A stretch of DNA of 64,000 nucleotides from Mya arenaria (GCF_026914265.1 NC_069125.1:4041056-4105055); one strand, 5' to 3'; counted from the first letter of the stretch, positions 1 through 13,310 are shown. The notes: a model not told the origin generated them from the letters alone. A program made the numbers and translations.

Positions 1-4
1 CCAT
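1..4 (-). CDS. Start of a second HEPN-type gene, running off the left edge
   Basis: Read on the minus strand, the first bases give an acceptor (tgtgttccag) followed by C and ATG. This is the same arrangement as the first coding exon of the HEPN-nSTAND3-ankyrin gene at 31247. About 20 bases around the junction are identical in the two places, and the adjoining intron sequence keeps patchy similarity (for example the gcaatg and aatacctg blocks near 75-100 and 31320-31370). I infer that a paralogue of that gene begins here and continues leftwards outside the window. Only the start codon is present, so its product cannot be described. Confidence 0.45.
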
Positions 5-302
5 GCTGGAACACAACAAAATTAATAAGCATTTCGAGTGATTATATTTGAAAATTAATCAGCATGGTAGGGCAATGCCGTTGTTAATACCTGCCATAGA
101 GCAATCCATCACAGCCCCCATCTTTAAAAGAGTGACGTTTACATAATCACACATGTATAACCTCGAATATCTTATTATTGGATATACAATTGAATGCAAA
201 CCGCATACAATTATCAACTTTATTCTGTCTCAAACTTTTTTCCTTTCTAGAGGAGGACAGTAATATGAATAATATATTCAAGAAATATTACATACCACTG
301 AG

Positions 303-422
303 TGTCATATGATATAATAAGAATCGGCCAGTCACTCCCCGAAGGTGTATATGGACCGAGGCGTTAGCCGAGATCCATTCACCTTCGGGGGCTGACTGGC
401 CGGTCCTTATAATGCCATATGG
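303..422. mobile_element. Fold-back (palindromic) element
   Basis: The arms 303-354 and 371-422 are inverted copies of each other, both containing the core CCCCGAAGGTG and the flank GGCCAGTC. A centre of about 16 bases separates them. It has no coding capacity. It is a foldback or MITE-like repeat; the family is unknown to me. Confidence 0.7.
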
Positions 423-603
423 CCCGCAGTGGTGTGTTATATTTCTTATATTATACCGAACACTTGTTTTACCATTTAATAATTTTAAAGCGCCTTCGAT
501 GTGTTTTATTGAACAAATCTAATAATAATTACTTGGGAAAAAATGTCGTTGTGAAAATTGCAAGCAGCACTCACCAGTTGTATGAAATCAGCGGTCCATA
601 TTA

Positions 604-671
604 TATGACGTCAGCGGTCCATATTATATTTTTGACGAGGTCCGGGCCGCCCAAAAACCGCTGACGTCATA
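604..671. repeat. Perfect 15-bp inverted repeat with two CRE octamers
   Basis: TATGACGTCAGCGGT at 604-618 is matched by its exact inverse at 657-671. Each arm contains the CRE palindrome TGACGTCA (606-613 and 662-669). A partial direct repeat (cagcggtccatatta) precedes it and overlaps it. It is probably the end structure of a MITE-like repeat and not a functional enhancer. Confidence 0.55.
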
Positions 672-689
672 AGAACTGGATTTTTTTTT

Positions 690-3600
690 TAAATGCATTG
701 ATATACCGACCGATCAACTTTATATACATAAAGAAGGGACACATTTATGTAAGGTATAATATTTAACGTAAGCGTCGATCAAAATAACGTTTGCTGACGG
801 CTTCAGATAATTGTTTCACAAATCGAATGCTTAGACGGAGCAAACGGTATAACATGGATTTGTATGTAAAGGTAATAGTGATAACGGTTTTAAACTTCTT
901 TAATGTCATTCTTAGAAAAATGGAGTGTTATCAATGAAATAACAGCCCGGAAATTATCAATGTCATTTTCTCTGCAAAGTAAGGAGTGAAAATATTAACA
1001 TAAGGGACTACTTTTGAAATTAATTGAAGTTTTTTCCCTTCAATAAAAACTGAATACGTCAACTTTGAACCTTTAAATTATGTCAAAACAATAGCATGAT
1101 CCTTGAAAAAGATTGCGTATGTTTGAAAAAAAGTTTTTTATGTAAATACAGCGTACTTTTTATCAAGGAAATGGCAATTTCATTTTTTCAAACGTTCTTT
1201 TAAGCTGAAAGATCGAACATTTGCTTCCGTACAATACATTCTAGACGTAAACAAATGTTCAAACATAAATTCAATGTTCGGTATAATAGCATGTATTAAA
1301 TAATTTTCTATTTTATCGTTTTCTGACTTTTAATACAAACTTCCCCAGCTATTCATACAGCAATTGGTGGATAAATTAAAATTATCACCTCACATCAATC
1401 GTCATGTCACAGACGAAGCGTATCTACAAGCAAATCTCTAAAAGTGAGGGTTCACGTGCCATTAAGCCATTTATTTCAACAAATTTTAAACCTAAACTAT
1501 TTTTAATCAATATTTGTTTTGTTAACGCTTTCGACCTCAGCAAATGAAGACCACTGTAATAAGGTCAATGTAGTAATGCCCTCTTCAATTTAAAAATGGT
1601 TCGTAACATTTGTTGATTTCAGTTTAAGATAGTTCAGTATTACACTCTAGCTCATGGAAAAAATATTTTTTCCATATCGATTTGCCACTCGTGAAAACAA
1701 GATCTGTGACTAAATCCAAAAACTTATAATTCGTAAAATGTTATTATAAAACCCCAAATCTGAACGATACCATTTTAAAGCATTTTATTGCAAACCACTG
1801 CTTGGTGCAAACTGACACTTACAAGAATTAACGATGCTATTTCAGATTGATGTATTTAGTATGAAAACATGTTGCTTTTTTTAAAAAAAGTTCCTGCATG
1901 ATGGATGTTACTTCGCAATTATTATTTTGTGAATACATATTTTTCTCTGTAGTAAATATCTCATATCAAAATAACACATAACATATAGCTCCACTAATTT
2001 CTAAGCTGAGTAATGGTATTATTTGCACAAATAAAAAACATTATCATTTGACTTCATAGGGTTGCGCCGTCTTGTTCCACCACACATATTTAAATTTTAA
2101 GCCACGGAGAATCAATGTACCTGAATTGTAATTGTTCACGTTTAGATAACATATTCCGAAGATTGCTGTGATGTATATAGATATAGTCACTACATCTAGT
2201 AAACGTTTTATGTACACTGTCTCCGTATTTTAGTTGTTATACAGATAAAGGAATTCACAGCCCACTACTAAATAAACTTATTTTAACATTTATTTTTTAA
2301 AGACTTTCTTGTTCAAACTTTAGGTTATATGATAATTATTCTCATTACTCTTTGTCATGGTAACTCATACGTTGTTACAATGTTACTTTTAAATGTTCTG
2401 TCACTGTTTGATGGCATGTATGTAATATAGTTTGCATATGATTTAAGACAATTAAATGATTGCCATCAGATAATGTCATAAAGGAAAACAATGACGTCAC
2501 CATTATCTAAAAGCTAGGCAGTATGCTTTATTATAGCTGTTGTTATGAACTGTTGACATGTATAAATACAAACAAAACACTGTTTATAGAATATATTTTA
2601 TCATTATCGAAGGAATATGATCATGCCTCATTTATCTGTCGCGATTAAAAGATTGGATGCTGCCGTGATTGTGAACGTCATTTGATATGAAATGTCATGG
2701 CAGCCAATGTCATTTTCTTAGTTTATTTTTTCATAGAAAGCACATGACCCCACCCCTTCTCCCTTTATTGGCTAAACCTATGGGTTCGAATAGGTACGTT
2801 TAGAATATGTTTGGTTTTCATAGTCTGCATTCGCACATATGTATATTCTGGTCGTAGATTTTTATTTGTCCATATAAAATAAAGGGAAATTGTAATGGTT
2901 ACATTCGAATGTTTCTCCCTTAAATATTCCAAAACTATTGAAGACTAACATTAGTTGTTATCTGAAATCATGAACCAAACTGAACTTAATTATATCCCAT
3001 TCATCATTTAAACCTGATCTTAGAGATTGAGAGATAAAACCTTTTCTACCAGGACGTACTCTTCTTATCGCTTGGTTGACAATATGATCAGTATAGTATT
3101 TCGTTCTTCGCCAAATAAGGCTTATTATGCACATTTGTGTGATTTGTTTAATGCCTTTCTACCCCGGATTATTTTTATTTGAAGAAGTACACCGGGTCGT
3201 TTAACTCAGAGTGACACTCATATTCAAAATCAATACATACACATGTATAACAAAGAAACATTTTGAGAGATTAATCTTTAACTTCTTACTTACGAATGCA
3301 TTTAAGTAAAAATATTAATAACCGATAACAAGATTCTTACCGTGTATTTGATAGTTGTAAACGCAAAATGTTTAATGATAAGTGAGAGCTAAAAGATTTG
3401 GTGCGATCTACTATCATCTCATAAGGTAGAAATACCGTGTTTTCTGCACCTTTCTTTCAAATTAAAGTCGTTATGCTTCATAAGACCCATTGTTTTCGAC
3501 ATTAATTCATCCATTTTGGTATACGTATTTAAACAATTGTATTAATTGTATAGGGAGTAAGAGTGTATCTTTAAGCATTGAGAACAAAACAACTCGAACA

Positions 3601-4559
3601 TGATTGTGGTAAGAACAAATCAGTTTCTATCCAAATTCATCACAAGCCTACCAAACTTATTTAACTACAATTGACAAAATTCAAAATGGGTTCTGTTTAG
3701 AAAAGAAATGTATGGATATCTTATCTAACTTGATCATCATAAAGACCAATTTGTGCCTTCCATACCACAGAGCGACTTTACCAAGGCCAGTCAGTTCTCA
3801 ATATAATTATGTTTGAGTGGCGCTTTATAAGCCGATCCAATGTCCTAATATTCGACACTAATTTTAAAAACTACTTTAACATAATCATTCAAATTGAACG
3901 TGAATGAACTATCATTAAAACAAATCAAATGTCCATATACAGAAATGGGCTTTCAAATAATAAACATCTAACAAATAATACCAGTATGTCTCTCAAAACT
4001 GTTATTTATTTGTTTATCTTTTTTATTCATACAAGCATTTTTAAACAAAAAAGCATAACAATTCAATGTCGAAAATAATGGGGGGGGGGGGTAATCACAA
4101 ACTCTACAACATGTTTCGAAAAATAGTAAGTGTATATTGTATATTTACCATGTTTCTGTATTGATATTGTTTGGTTGATAAGTAAATAAAATTCGACACT
4201 CCATCTTACATAGTGCAAGACATACCAGGCAGCAAATCTACTTAAGCTTGTCCACTGCCACCCAATCATATTGTTGCAAGATCATTCATTGTCCAACAAA
4301 TTTAAATTTCAGCATATTCCCGGCCTTTGCAACTCCAGTACCCAAATAACAACATTTGAGCATCAGTTACGCCCATATTGTGTCCGAATATGCCACAAGG
4401 AGCGCTGTGAGGGCAAACGTGAAGCTCATTAAATCCAAATGTGGCTACAGTTCAGCCCATGTGATGTAAAACTCACCAGACATCTGCTCTATTTGAGCTA
4501 CAAACAAGTCCATCCGTGACACAAATGACACTATCCAACTACGGTTTTTTCTCTTTAAA
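690..4559. other. Gene-free AT-rich stretch
   Basis: I see no open frame with recognisable protein similarity, no tRNA-like fold and no long inverted repeat here. A run of eleven G begins at 4081. The short open frames are isolated and do not resemble exons. Confidence 0.5.
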
Positions 4560-6680
4560 ACAGATGTAGTCAACTATATGCACAAATATCCTGAGCAATG
4601 CTAAAGCCAAGACGATTAGGTTCATCTTAGGATCACACATATGTATCACACAGGGACTCTGCTAAAGCCAATAGAGTGTCTGATATACTTTTCATGACAA
4701 CATGTAATGTAATCTAGCGTCAAAGACAACATCAAAGCCCTTTATATCTAAGGCAATCCAATAACTTTTAAACATAATTTTGTGTTAAACAAGAACTACA
4801 TTCAACCACATCATAATTTAAATGTATCCGTTATTCTACCTTAAAAGCTCATTCAGACCAAAGAAACCCAAGCAGGGCTTCGACTAAGAGCCTTTAATTA
4901 AGCCATTTTTGTGCCAATATTCGCATTCTATACCATCTAGGTGGAATATGCCTATGTCCCTGTCTGCAATACAGCCTGACTGGGGAAACAGCCAGTCATT
5001 TAGTGCGAAATATAATCGAGATGACAGTATGACTACAGCTAGCTACAGCTGTGCCAATCTTACTATACATGTATGAGGGCTTAACCCGAGCAAGTAAAGT
5101 GTTATATAAATCTTATTATAGCAGTAATTATACATCAACGTTAAAGCTTGTTTAGGGTCAAGCAAATCCAAGATGGACAAAGTAAGGGACAATGAATTGT
5201 CTAATAAAAGACAACAACATTGTATCTAACAGGCCGAAAAACAATTTTCTTTACTAGCAGGTGATCGGTAATGTCCACATTTAGTGAAACTGTGTGTAGT
5301 AAAATCATCGTTCTATAGATTTATATATATATATTTTACCATTGAAGACTTGAACTTTGATAGCCATAGTAAGGATTCTGTGAACGAGATCTATTAAGTA
5401 TCAAGATTATTGGTTTCTACACAAATTTGAAGTCAATATGTTGGATAGTTGATGTTCAGCTGTATCCTGTTGTTAGCACCCTGTACTAGCATGACACTCA
5501 GATGTTTAAAAAAATATGAATAATATAATAATAATTTAATAAAAAAAAGCATCTTAACATGAAATCAACTATGATCTGTCATTTTGCATTATCTAACAAA
5601 TGTAAAACATGGAATATTAAAACCTTGTAAACGCCGACAATAGGCATTGGGGTATACTTTGAATTTTTACCTTGAAGTGATCTTGACCATGACCTTAAAT
5701 AGGCCAGTGTTGCATGCTTACTTGAAGTATGAAATGAATTTGATACTTCCTTGTGTGGACATAAGTATTTCAAAAAGCATTTTTAAATTTTTCTACCGCC
5801 TTGGCATGTTAAGATGTGAAATCTACTTGTTAACAACACATCAGATAACTCTTTGCTGGATTTTTTGTCCAAGATTATAGTCCAACCAAGTGACTTGATT
5901 TCCAATATATAGAAGATCAATCAATTAGACAAATTCCTGTGGTTAGAGCTTTTAACGTTTAAGGAGTATGTTTTATTGACTTTGCAAGATCGTTCTCATA
6001 AAATCAATACTAAATTTCAATAAAATTAAATCTGATACAAAAAATCACTTAATTCAACAGTGACACAGCTATATAATGAATGTTATATGCATGAAATAAC
6101 ATTAACTGATGATTGCCAGCAATTTTAAATTGCATGTTAACCATCGTACACGTATTAAATATCTTAGTATTTTGTAAACACATACATGTATAGGGGAGGA
6201 TCTGTGTACTCTTTCCATGTACCGTCAAACCTGCTTCACTGGCCAACCTAACGAAATAACAGTTTTAGCTCATATAAACGTTGTATAGAAATTTTAACCA
6301 ATAAAACAAATTGAATAAATCAAAACTCAATAAATTCAATAAAAAGGGCATATATATTCATAAGTGTTTTATTTCAAGTCTTGACGAGACTTGTTTTGAC
6401 TTAGATTTTTAAATTTGTCAACTTCAGAAACATGGCCTTGCTCTGTCTTCTAAAGTTTTTGTAAGTTATAGATTAAAAGTTAAAACTTCTAAGCATATTA
6501 GCGAAACCAACATAACCAAACCTTAGTGATTGACATAACTTGCAAGAGAATTCATCATAAATCCATCAAGGTGATATTAACCCGGGATTTTCCGAAAATA
6601 TCTACTTTCGTTTTAATAAAACGCATGCACTGTATGGTAGTTTGTAGCCTATTTCGTGGGCGATACTATTTCCCGTTCTC
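4560..6680. repeat. Left copy of a segmental duplication
   Basis: Several blocks align in the same order with 35180-36240. Examples are the block with gcgtcaaagacaacatc near 4715 (gtcaaagacaagctc near 35330), the block with gacttgatttccaatatata near 5890 (gactgggtttccaataaata near 35500), and the block with aatatctactttcg near 6595 (same string near 36170). Identity is moderate with many indels, so the duplication is old. In the right copy the homology leads directly into a small gene. Here the continuation resumes only at about 10540. Confidence 0.7.
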
Positions 6681-8880
6681 CCGCCGTATTATCCAATTCA
6701 TCCGGTCTCCTAATTCCCGGCCCCTAGCAAGATATTGAAATGACTTATGGCTTATGTGTTGCAGATGTTTGGTAAACAAAATTGACGATCTGATTTGCCT
6801 TTAATTTATTACAAAATGAAATGATATATATAAACATAATGAACTTTCATTTACAAAGATGTTAAGGGTTTTTTGTTTGTTTTGTTTTTTGTTGTTTTGT
6901 TTTTTTAAAAAGATATGAAGTTTGTAGAAGGCAAGTGTAAGTCGTAAATGAAAATTGTATGTTTTAAAAAATGTTTCAAAGTTGGCTTACTGTTCTTCCT
7001 CTTTTCACAGTGTGTAAGAAATCAAGCTATTTTGATAATTGTCGGACAACGTTCTCCTAGTACGCGACAGTTCACTTTGATGTATTGTCCATCAATAAAT
7101 AGATACTATAAAAAGTTTCCAAGAGTGCATGTTCGACTCATTTCATGAATATCAATTACTGAACTGAAGGAGTGCAGAAATATGTTGTATTATTAATGCA
7201 CTATAATGAAATTCGTTGTATATTTGTATTAATGTTTTATGCCATAAATTTATCGTAAAATGGCAGAAAGTCAGAAAGGTTGAAAACTCTTGTTATATAT
7301 GTTATCTGGGAGTAAAATGTATTATTTGTCCCAGATGTTATACATTGCATTTTAGAATAACTGTATTTATTGCTCGGAATAAACATATATTACAAGTGAC
7401 TCTTCCATTATATAATAATGATGCAGATTATACATCTAATATATGTATATGTATTTTTTTAATTTGCCAATAGGTTATCATTTATATTTTCTATTATTTA
7501 TTTGAGCCTTTGCCTTATATTGTCTTTATTATAAACCTTAATCTCTTCATGTTGTACTTTAATTTTAGAGAATAAACGCACTGACTTGACGTTTGAACGA
7601 ACAGTAGCTGTGCGTGTGTGTCAATAAAAAGTGTTAATGCAGTAAGCCACTTAAATTTTGACATATAAATATTACGTTTTAATTCATTGAAGTAAGTACA
7701 ATAATTATATTTCACAATCGTATACATGTTAAATTTTCAATAATTTACAAAACAGGACTTACTTACATGACACATTGATAGTATTACATATATAAACATG
7801 AGGGTAAAACATGACTCTAGTATTTTTGACGTAAACAACTATTAATATTACGATGCGCTAATTCATAATCTGGTTTATATAGTCATCAATAAAGTTTATA
7901 TAATCATACATAATTTTGATATGTATATTAACCTATTCAAATATAACTGTTTCAGACTTATTTTGTGTCTTAAACAGCTGTATGAGTTGAAATAAATTGG
8001 GCCTTTGGACCAACAACGAATCCCACTCCCAGCTTGGTCTAACTTTTAAACTACGTGTCATATCAATTTGTCTTAGCAGACAGACAGAACATATGGTGTA
8101 AAGTGATACTTGTTGTCTAATTCATCAGGATCACAATGTCATGTTTGACAATAATGTAAGTTATATAGTTTTAAGTCATATATAGCAGTATGCAGTCTTA
8201 AATAATGAAAACATATATGACGGGGGGTCCAACGTGTTTTGCATTGCCGAATATTAAGGGAGGGAATTGTGTGAACGCTTGCTTTTCTCCGATTCTGCAT
8301 CACACACAAAAATGCATAATACTTCTTCGCCCAACATAAAAGGTGTTTAAACACGGTTTCAAGTCACGCAATTTTCTATTTTCACTTTGTAAACAACTAA
8401 TCGCTCAGCTTATACATTCAATAACTTTTTGTTAATGCCTCTATAAAGATAGGTTTAAAAACCGAGAGAAGCTTACACGTGTGCCCTCCGACTTTTCTTT
8501 GCCATTGCTATAAATATTTGTCTATAAGACGTTGTTTTGAATACAATTAAAGTGGTTTTAAACATAATATTGAAACAATATTTTTTCTGTTATTTATGAC
8601 TACTCTTTTAGTACATGTGTGTACTTTAATAGTTTATCTTCGCCATAAATTGTCATATTATTATGATAAAATATGATATCATATGATGAAATGTTTTGAT
8701 ACGATTTATTGAAATGCATTATTGCTGAAAATGTATAAATGTGGAACACAAGGGAAATGCTTAGAATTGTTCGAGACATGTATCAAAAGTTAAATCATGT
8801 GTAAAAGCATCGTCATCATATTTTGAATACTTAATCTATTTGTTTCTCAACGGTCGGTGTGTTATACATAGTTATGCTGT
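6681..8880. other. Gene-free stretch inside the interrupted duplication
   Basis: This stretch has no counterpart in the right copy of the duplication. It holds a T/G-rich low-complexity run (about 6865-6906) and otherwise nothing I recognise. Confidence 0.45.
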
Positions 8881-10340
8881 AGGCTTACAACAAGGGTTAC
8901 GTCCGCTTTATTGTTTTCCCTATTCGTAGAAGATATTGAGTTCGCAAAGTGATTCAGGATTTCACAGTGATGATATTGTATTCGTTTTACTATTATTATT
9001 TGCCGATAAAATGGCTTTTATAGGAAAATCTCCCGATGAAATTCAAACCCATTTGGACAATTTAGCAAATTACTCCAACATTTGGGGATAACACGTAAAT
9101 ACCGACGAAACCAAAAGTATGGCATTTTGTAAGAGACCCAGGTGATTGCCCAAAGAATGATGGACTTATAAAGGCCGTATACAGGATGTTAACGACTTGA
9201 ACTATTTATGTGTTGTGTTTAATTATACTGTCAATTTTAACCTTAAACTGGATCACTTGATTTGCAAAGCCCTAAAGGCAATGAATGTTTTATTTTTCAG
9301 AAGTATAACATAAAACCAAACTATTGTGTCAGTTATTTGACGCATTTGTTGGTTCAATTTAAAATAGTTAGCAGAGGTTTGGGGTACAACAAATGTAAGG
9401 AATTAAAAAGAATTCATTTTAACTTTTGTAAAAGACTATTAAGAGTCAATACCAATACTCGCAATGTGACTGTTTATAGCGAATTAGGTAGATACTCGTA
9501 CATATACTTAAAGATATATGTACGTATGTTGTCATGTTGGTTTAAGGTTGCTACAACTTATTATTTAAAATGTTGATTTACAAGCCAAGTATGAAGGTCG
9601 TCGTAATTTGGTGTATTAGTTTTGAAAGATTTTCAATGATTTTGGTTTTAGGTATGTTTATGATGATATTGACAATATTAATGTTAGTACAATTATGACA
9701 TTCTTCAGATGTAAAATATACGATGCGTTTAAACAAGATTGGTATGGTACAGAAAAAAGCTAAGTGTTAGATATGTATAGACATTTTAAGACATGTCTTG
9801 AATACGAAAGTTATCTGGACATTTTACCCGAAAGTTTGCAATTTTTCTTTTGTAGACTACGACTGTCTGTGCACCCACTTCGTATCTAAACCTGTAGATA
9901 TTGAACCAGAAATAATATTGTACGCAATAAAAGATATTGTCTATCTTCTAATTCCAACGATATTCAAGATGAAATTAATTTCGACTGTGTGTGTGTCCGT
10001 CTTTTAATGATAAAAGAATGCTATATATTAAGAGATGCTGTTATATAAGACCGCCTGTATCAAAATATTTGCAATTGCTGCAATCAAATAATAGCACTTA
10101 TTAAGCTATGTACGTTTGCTAAAGACTCTCTTTAAGTAAAATCCTATTTATTTATTGTAAGAACTTAAATTGCACAAAGTAGTTCATCCTCTGACAGAGA
10201 TAAATACTAACAATTTTAACATTCAACCAATTTATTGTAACGTATGAACGTTTTGTATATATACTCGTTTGTACTACATTGTTTGTTAGTACGCAGACAC
10301 GTTGATACTGAAATAAACTGTCTGTCTGTCTGTCTGTTTG
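8880..10340 (+). mobile_element. 5'-truncated, decayed non-LTR retrotransposon (LINE)
   Basis: Translated pieces match a LINE reverse transcriptase: LLFADKMAFIGKS at about 8995-9035 corresponds to the FADD-box region, followed by LDNLANYSNIWG and a block like YLCVVFNYTVNFNLKLDHLI at about 9195-9255. Further blocks resemble the C-terminal region after the RT palm (ELKRIHFNFCKRLLR, YSELGRYSYIYLKIYVR at 9396-9525; about 9798-9830 for a later block). The metal-binding FADD is FADK here. The frame is broken by stops and frameshifts, and the 5' part with the endonuclease is absent. The 3' end is a TCTG-type simple tail (about 10318-10345) after an AATAAA-like string, as in tailed LINE families. It lies inside the gap of the segmental duplication, so it inserted after, or as part of, the event that split that copy. 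Confidence 0.75.
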
Positions 10341-10550
10341 TCGGTTATTTAATATGTTATTTTGAATTCTTAACGACTTTAAACAACTGTAATCCTATTA
10401 TCCCACTCGCCTCTTCTTAATCACGCCCTATAGTTATGATATATGTTTTAAAACCTAGACCAGATGAGACCGAGACGGATGAGACCGGGACCCGAAAAAA
10501 GTATCCCTCCTACAATGTGTCAGGTTTCGAGACATCAAATTTTGGCGTAC

Positions 10551-10574
10551 TGTCACCTTGCCATTTATGTACAC
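10551..10574 (+). promoter_or_regulatory. Conserved upstream box of the small-gene family (pseudogene copy)
   Basis: The string CCATTTATGTACAC, preceded by tgtcacctt, lies about 190 bases before the first ATG. It matches the boxes at 36256 and 39191 at nearly the same distance from their genes. Its position and conservation suggest a core-promoter or transcription-factor site. Confidence 0.5.
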
Positions 10575-10760
10575 CGAAGTAGACGATGCTATTTTTTGCA
10601 CGTATCTTTTAGTTGTTAGCGCTCATTTCGTTTTTGTTTTGTTTTCTGAAGAAAAGTTATGAGTAAGATTGTTGATAATATATCATATGTCAGAAGCGAC
10701 GTTTTAATTTGTTTCTTTTTTACCCTTTTTCACAATTTACTGTAGATGTGATTTCAACAA

Positions 10761-11050
10761 TGAATCGAAAGATTGAAATTGAAAGTAAATTTCAATATTT
10801 AAACAGGATGATTTGGAATCAACGTTCATGTGTTGATGGAAATGTGGAGAGTATAGGATTAACGCTTGGATTAGAAAATGCATCAATGGGTGAGGGTAAA
10901 CTCCAGAAAAGCTTTAGAATTACGCAAGGACAAAACCGACACACTTGTTAAAAGAATAGCTTGATGAAAAGCAGTGAGTGGCAGCTGAACGCAAAAAATG
11001 ACACATTAAAGATCGAGAACTGCTTGAACTATAGGAAAAAAGTGCTTAGA
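10761..11050 (+). pseudogene. Decayed copy of the small basic protein gene
   Basis: The ATG at 10761 opens a frame (MNRKIEIESK...) whose middle, NQRSCVDGNVESIGLTLGLE followed by NASMGEGK, aligns with NQRSSVVGNEKSIGFTVGFE followed by NAAMGRGK of the intact copy at 36448. The frame then shifts within the RARSK...ILSKE region and meets an early stop at about 10951. The exon-end donor (caaaag|GGTAAC in the intact copy) has become caaaaaatgac. Flanking homology continues to about 11160, but I find no second exon. It is therefore a truncated, probably non-functional, duplicate of a host gene. It could still be transcribed from the retained upstream box. Confidence 0.75.
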
Positions 11051-11454
11051 ATAACAACAATATGTCATTTTGCTTCCTAAATCCATATTCACAAAACAGT
11101 GTATTTTATTACATGTAGATATATTAAATATTAATATGCTACGTAAGTATTCTATTAAAGGTGCACATGTACCGAACTTAAAATATGAGAAGCAAACTAG
11201 CTCCTTGCAAGTCCTGTGGCCTCACATAAACTTTTACTTTAGGGGTAGATGCATACATACAAACATAAAAACAATACCTTCAGTTAAAAGATTAAGGCGA
11301 TAATTGAGAAAGTCAAAAGAATGATCCTAATTCGGTATAAATTGAGCAATTGGTTAAAATACTCTCCGTCGACCGCGGATAACAAGCGACCACTTAAACG
11401 GGCATTATAAAGGAGGTTTAGAAATAAAAGATTCTCGAGTTGTTTGTTAAGCTG

Positions 11455-11556
11455 TGTGTTCCATGTCTTTGGCGTTTACTTTATGCCATTAAACGGGGTT
11501 TATGTTTTAATTTTGAGCTACTGAGGTTGTTTCTGTAGTGGTTTCATATAAATATC
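11455..11556 (+). repeat. Dispersed repeat, copy 1
   Basis: Contains ctttggcgttta, gccattaaacggggttt and cttgtttctgtag-like blocks. The same blocks occur in the same order at 12340-12470 and 25381-25480. The copies share no obvious terminal repeats or coding potential. The family is unclassified. Confidence 0.65.
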
Positions 11557-12289
11557 GAGAAATACGTTATATAACAAGAAATATAGATATATACGCGTTT
11601 TAACATATTTCGATTGATAAACGATGAATACTTTATATAACATAAAGAAATATTGATTTATACGCATGCGCAGTAACTATGCTATATCTGATTTATAACA
11701 GATTTCCGTTTGGAAGTCGTGGAAGTATTAAATGAAACCAATATGCACGAATATTACGATAAGTAAAGACACTTTTTGAACGGCGACAAATGGCGATTAA
11801 AGGACAATCTATTCTTAAAAGTTACTTCTAAACTGTAAGTGTTTAAAACAAGACGCAGAAAAGCAGTGAAATAAGCATTTCAACGTCTGTTCAAAAACAC
11901 ATATCAATAAATAAATCTGACATTTATATATTTCAATGTTGCATAATGTATACTGTACATTATAAATATAGATAATTATATAACACTTCTAAATCTGAAA
12001 CAAGCATTGTGTTTAAATACCGATACAATTTATTCGCCCTGTTCCTGTGTTGGGTAAAGACAACCACTTATTAGCCTGTCTTGATTAATTGAGAATGCTG
12101 ATATGAAAACATTGTATGTGAATGTTTTTCAAAACATTATCTGTATCGTCCAAATTTATAATAATTCATAGGACTTGTATATACGATACACGTGTGAAAA
12201 AACATACGATTCCATAATCACAAAAATAAGTGGTTAACTTGCAAGGCGGTACCTAACAATCCTTGATAAACATACCTAGTGTTTTATAT

Positions 12290-12475
12290 ATTGTATGTAT
12301 GCACTCTGCTGCTTGTGGCGTTTTGTGCTGTTCTTCCATGTTTCTTGTTTGTGATTTCATGTTCTATGTCTTTGGCGTTTACCTACCCAGTGCCATTAAA
12401 CCGGGTTTATCTTTAAACTGTTTGCTACAGAGCTTGTTGCTGTAGCTTTTTACATAAATATTGCTACCAAGGTAC
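12290..12475 (+). repeat. Dispersed repeat, copy 2 (longest)
   Basis: The longest of the three copies. It adds an upstream block (ttgtgctgttcttccatgtt) before the shared ctttggcgttta and gccattaaaccgggttt blocks. The 60-codon open frame across it is incidental. Confidence 0.65.
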
Positions 12476-12909
12476 TCATTATAGAAAATCAATTAGCGGC
12501 ATCTCCCGTAAATGTCTTGATTAATGGTGATTTCAGGCTTCTCAATATTGATTCAACACGAGAATATGTCGTTGATTGAAAAACATCACTGGCACCCAGT
12601 GCAACGATATTGCATTGATATGCTTGAGATGTGAAGAGTTATGGCACACGCAAATTGGCGAAGTAGTTATACGTTGGACAAATATATTGATATAAACTTC
12701 GAAATAATCATGTATGCTAATGTATCTCGACACTCTAAGAGCCAGATTCTCTAGACACACATCACGGGATTTGATCAGAATGTCTTTGTGCGTCTCCCTG
12801 AAATCAAGCTGAGTTTTATCGCGGATCATATCTAGATAAAAAGTATTTAACAAGGTCAACCATGAAAAAACATGTAAACACTCTTTAGGAAAAGCATGTA
12901 AATACATCA

Positions 12910-13310
12910 GTAGCATGAACACTCAATAATCAGCATTAAACACTCAAAAAGCAGCATGTACACACTCTAGAAGCAGCGTGCAAATACCCCAGAAGCTGCA
13001 TACAAACACTAGAAGCAGCATGATATACTTAAGAAGCAACGCGAACACATGCTAGAAGTAACATGAAATCTCTATACTCAGCATTAAACACTCTAGAAGC
13101 AGCATGCAAACACCCTAGAAGCAGCATGCAAACACTCTAGAAGCAGCATGTTAACAATCTAGTATCTTCATGAACATTCTAGTAGCAACATGTAAATACT
13201 CTAGAAACAGCATGAAAATACTCTAGAAACAGCATGAAAATACTCTTCAAGTACATGTAGAATGTAAACATTCTTTAAGATGACTGTTAACACTCTAGAA
13301 GCTGCATATT
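12910..13310. repeat. 22-bp minisatellite
   Basis: About 17 imperfect tandem units with consensus near CACTCTAGAAGCAGCATGCA plus two or three A. Unit length is mostly 21-24 bases. The best-conserved units are at about 13090-13150; the edges are diverged, with a few inserted or shortened units. Confidence 0.85.

Larger units (their letters stand above)
11060..12909. other. Gene-free stretch with two dispersed repeats
   Basis: Apart from the repeats at about 11455 and 12290, I see no gene. A minus-strand open frame of 126 codons (12542-12922) has no recognisable similarity, and its 5' end runs into the minisatellite. Confidence 0.45.

Noticed and set aside
12542-12922. 126-codon minus-strand open frame
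   Set aside because: No recognisable similarity, no splice context, and it overlaps the edge of the minisatellite.
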